Source: Cyclobacteriaceae bacterium
GTDB lineage: Bacteria > Bacteroidota > Bacteroidia > Cytophagales > Cyclobacteriaceae
Assembly (NCBI GenBank): GCA_016787665.1
Contig: JAEUUC010000010.1
Span: 1-64,000 of the forward strand
Length of the DNA: 64,000 nucleotides
Direction of reading: 5' to 3'
Shown in pieces: positions 61,964 to 64,000 of this stretch. Each line of letters opens with the position of its first letter. Position 1 is the first letter of the stretch. The notes under the pieces were generated by a model that saw only the letters and a program-made list of their open reading frames with translations, did not search any database and was not told where the DNA came from. The translations under genes were made by a program, and so were the position numbers.

Positions 61964-62721
61964 ACGCCTGCGAACGTCACGTGGAGCAATTCAAACGTGG
62001 AACCTGCTGCAATTAACACGACCGGCAATACAATCAACACCAGAGCCCGTGTAGCCGAACCACCCGCCACAGTGGAATCGTGCATCGCTTTCGATTCATC
62101 GAAGCGCAAGGCGGGTCCGCGCCATTGGGCAAAGGCATACACCGCCAGGGCCACCGGCACCGCCACCACCAGGCCGAGCAGCATCACCAATCCGAGCACA
62201 GACGAAGCGCCCAAATTGCCCGCAGCCGCCACCGGCCCCGGTGTGGGCGGCACCAACGTGTGTGTCGTGTACAAACCTCCCGCCAGGCTTAACGACATGG
62301 TGGGCAGAGCCGTAGCCGTAGTAGCCGCCATGGATTTGGCGAGACCAATTAAGATGATGAAACCCGAATCGCAGAACACCGGAATGCCCAGCAGCATACC
62401 CAATAGCGCAAGGCCGAGAGCCGGGCGCCTGGAGCGTGCGCTCACCAGGGATTGCCCCAATCGCTGAACTGAGCCGGAGTCTTCGAGCAACGCACCCAAT
62501 ACACTCCCCAACACAATCACCAGGCCGATGTTGCCAATAAGCTGCCCGAATCCCTGCATCAACGCTTCGAGCAACTCATTTGCCGGCATGGCCGTGAGTA
62601 AACCAAACAACAACGCAGCCGATAGCAAACTAAACAGGGGGGACCATTTTAGTCGGCTGCCCGAAAAAATAATCCAGCCGATGGTCAGGGCCAATACCCC
62701 CAGCAGATAAGCCGTGCTCAT
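61960..62721 (-). CDS. GntP-family permease, half-length (truncated)
   Basis: A 253-residue membrane protein matching the N-terminal half of gluconate/GntP permeases, which normally have about 440 residues and 12-14 membrane segments; about seven segments are present here. Recognisable text: LLGIPVFCDSGFIILIGLAKSMA and THTLVPPTPGPVAAAGNLGAS. The C-terminal half is absent, and the stop codon is the one in the ATGA overlap with glycerate kinase. It may be an internal deletion that left the operon junction intact; activity is doubtful unless it acts as a dimer of halves. Confidence 0.8.
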   Translation of the reverse strand: MSTAYLLGVLALTIGWIIFSGSRLKWSPLFSLLSAALLFGLLTAMPANELLEALMQGFGQLIGNIGLVIVLGSVLGALLEDSGSVQRLGQSLVSARSRRPALGLALLGMLLGIPVFCDSGFIILIGLAKSMAATTATALPTMSLSLAGGLYTTHTLVPPTPGPVAAAGNLGASSVLGLVMLLGLVVAVPVALAVYAFAQWRGPALRFDESKAMHDSTVAGGSATRALVLIVLPVVLIAAGSTFELLHVTFAGV

Positions 62722-62903
62722 GCGTTAAAGATAGGACGAAAACTTCGGCCACTACCGGTATGTAAATTCATGATCGTGCGGAAATTTTTTCAGGGCGTGC
62801 CCCTGCGGTAGTTGGGGTAGTCATGAGTTAAACACACGCATTACTGGGAATTGGCTTGCCTTTCCCCTCTTTCGTAGGTAAGCCAAACAACAGCTAATTT
62901 TGT

Positions 62904-62911
62904 TAACTTTG
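62904..62911 (+). promoter_or_regulatory. -7 element of the DUF4242 gene
   Basis: TAACTTTG matches TAnnTTTG exactly about 26 nt upstream of the ATG. No convincing -33 box is seen. Confidence 0.35.
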
Positions 62912-62936
62912 ATTTTTTGCACTAGTTCTAAACAAT

Positions 62937-63212
62937 ATGCCAAAGTTCATTATTGAAAGAGACGTTCCGGGAGCGGGTTCCTTATCGGCCGAACAGCTAC
63001 GAGCACTAGCTCAAAAGTCGCGTGATGTATTAAATGCGTTGGGCACGGAAATTCAATGGGTACAGAGTTACGTAACCGGAGATAAACTGTATTGTGTCTA
63101 TATCGCTCCCAGCGAAGAGCTGATTTACAAACATGCCAAATTAGGAGGCTTCCCTGCCAATAATGTTTGCCGGGTGTCCTCCATTATTGAACCCCTGACT
63201 GCGGAGTCGTAA
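62937..63212 (+). CDS. DUF4242 domain-containing protein
   Basis: A 91-residue cytoplasmic protein. Family text: FIIERDVPGAGSLSAEQLRALA at the start, IQWVQSYVTGDKLYCVYIAPSEE in the middle and KLGGFPANNVCRVSSIIEPLTA at the end. The family (SCO4226-like) is a small ferredoxin-like fold, some members of which bind nickel; the role in Bacteroidota is unknown. A partial membrane-protein gene follows 12 nt later on the same strand and may be cotranscribed. Confidence 0.87.
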   Translation: MPKFIIERDVPGAGSLSAEQLRALAQKSRDVLNALGTEIQWVQSYVTGDKLYCVYIAPSEELIYKHAKLGGFPANNVCRVSSIIEPLTAES

Positions 63213-63224
63213 ACGTCAACCCCG

Positions 63225-64000
63225 TTGAAGCATTTTCTTAGCTTTCGACTTGTTTTTGGCGTATGCCTGTTCATTTCTTTAGCAGCACTTTTTTTCGATA
63301 AAGAAATTGGTGTCAATCTGCTCACGGAACTTGGTGGGGTTGCGCTTACCGTCTTCATCATTGATGGGATCATCGAAAGACGGGAACGCCAGAAGCGGAT
63401 TTCGATCGATCAACGCATTTTGTCCGAGTTGCAGTTCATCATTGCTTCCTACTACTCGATCTGGAAGCATTTGTACTGGCCATACCTACCGGCTGAAAAA
63501 ATCACCAATGCCTCCGATCTCGTTAGAGTGTACCCCACCCTGGTAACGACTGCAAACATCACGCATCGGTTTGACACCGTATCCATCAACCATCCGGAAT
63601 CCTGGGATTTGTTTTTTTACAACAGAACGATTGGAGAATGTTTTAAAAACTACCATGAAGCCGTGACCAAAGGAATCAAAACATTCATTAATGATTTCAA
63701 GATCTACATTGAACCCGAGTTGCTCGATATTTTATTGAGCTTGTTGGAAAGTCAGTACTTTAAGGATCTCGTGTTGATGCATCAGGAGACCACCCCGGCC
63801 CTTTTCCGCGATGTACTTAATCAGGATCCTGACAAACTTGAGTCCTATTTAAAGCCATCGTCAGTCAAAAACATTGAGCAAATAACAATTTTAGAAGAGT
63901 ATTCGGAGCGCCTCAATAAGGTGATCCTGCGTTTCAAAACGCATGATGTGCCGCTGTATCGTATCGAAACCTATTTTCTCCACCCAACCCAACAATTTTC
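63225..64000 (+). CDS. membrane protein with large C-terminal domain (3' end beyond window)
   Basis: An open frame from a TTG start 12 nt after the DUF4242 stop and running past the window end, at least 258 residues. Two membrane segments (about 5-21 and 29-47, LFISLAALFF, GVALTVFIIDGIIERRERQ) are followed by a long helical cytoplasmic domain (ISIDQRILSELQFIIASYYSIWKHLYW, in parts; LLDILLSLLESQYFKDLV). No family recognised. The start is uncertain because no ATG is available at the N terminus; TTG gives a sensible membrane-segment start. The 3' end is missing. Confidence 0.6.
   Translation, partial: MKHFLSFRLVFGVCLFISLAALFFDKEIGVNLLTELGGVALTVFIIDGIIERRERQKRISIDQRILSELQFIIASYYSIWKHLYWPYLPAEKITNASDLVRVYPTLVTTANITHRFDTVSINHPESWDLFFYNRTIGECFKNYHEAVTKGIKTFINDFKIYIEPELLDILLSLLESQYFKDLVLMHQETTPALFRDVLNQDPDKLESYLKPSSVKNIEQITILEEYSERLNKVILRFKTHDVPLYRIETYFLHPTQQF

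Overview
The window looks like a chromosomal segment of a Bacteroidota bacterium, most likely order Cytophagales. The support is direct: a partial 16S gene of that type, several promoters built on TTTG / TAnnTTTG, SusC-like TonB-dependent receptors with an N-terminal carboxypeptidase-like domain, a DUF4249 partner lipoprotein, a GLPGLI-family protein, a type IX secretion C-terminal sorting tail, and many lipoproteins. Base composition is near 50% GC except for a few AT-rich accessory blocks. No phage, insertion sequence or CRISPR array is visible.

Layout. 1-3980 (minus): the 5' end of a 16S gene with its leader and promoter, preceded by the housekeeping run rpmH-rnpA-S41 protease-tsaB-DUF2480. 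4000-10240: an AT-rich accessory block with a lipoprotein gene and a two-gene unit (metallophosphoesterase plus HSP90-like ATPase), separated by long imperfect dyads that resemble cassette junctions, then a palindrome-rich spacer. 10250-13050: a secreted protein, a PfkB/adenosine-type kinase and a beta-barrel protein. 13100-20630: a peptide export locus. It has a 53-residue precursor with a double-glycine-type leader, a hairpin, a carboxypeptidase-like-domain protein, two related membrane proteins, a thioredoxin-like protein and a C39-peptidase ABC exporter. It is flanked by a LuxR-type response regulator and a HisKA_3 kinase. 20630-30170: GDPD, an outer membrane barrel and GLPGLI pair divergent from a two-component system, a SecD-head-like protein and a PQQ-type sugar dehydrogenase with Ig domain and T9SS tail. 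30300-30570: one intact tRNA-Val(GAC) and two decayed copies.

30600-37340: DUF4249/TonB receptor pair, a propeller lipoprotein, and a CotH protein with a small membrane protein. 37400-41470: a co-oriented redox/electrophile-stress cluster (CDGSH protein, OsmC, nitroreductase, DUF6069, pirin, small receiver-like protein, second pirin) with an operator-like palindrome upstream. 41690-50500: a lipoprotein, DUF2267, CDP-alcohol phosphatidyltransferase, an F420-reductase-like protein, a barrel, a DJ-1/alpha-beta hydrolase fusion divergent from an HxlR regulator, further lipoproteins, DUF2461, a porin-like barrel and an SDR. 50500-56290: a degenerate MBL-fold protein, an AT-rich orphan, and a TonB receptor whose upstream region carries FNR-like palindromes next to a Crp/Fnr gene. 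56400-64000: a GH63 glucosidase, an MFS transporter, glycerate kinase coupled to a half-length GntP permease, a DUF4242 protein and a membrane protein running off the window.

The strongest candidates for a poorly described system are the peptide-export locus (13538-20629) and the HSP90-like/metallophosphoesterase pair inside the dyad-bounded accessory block (5430-9476). All functional statements come from motif reading; no database search was possible.
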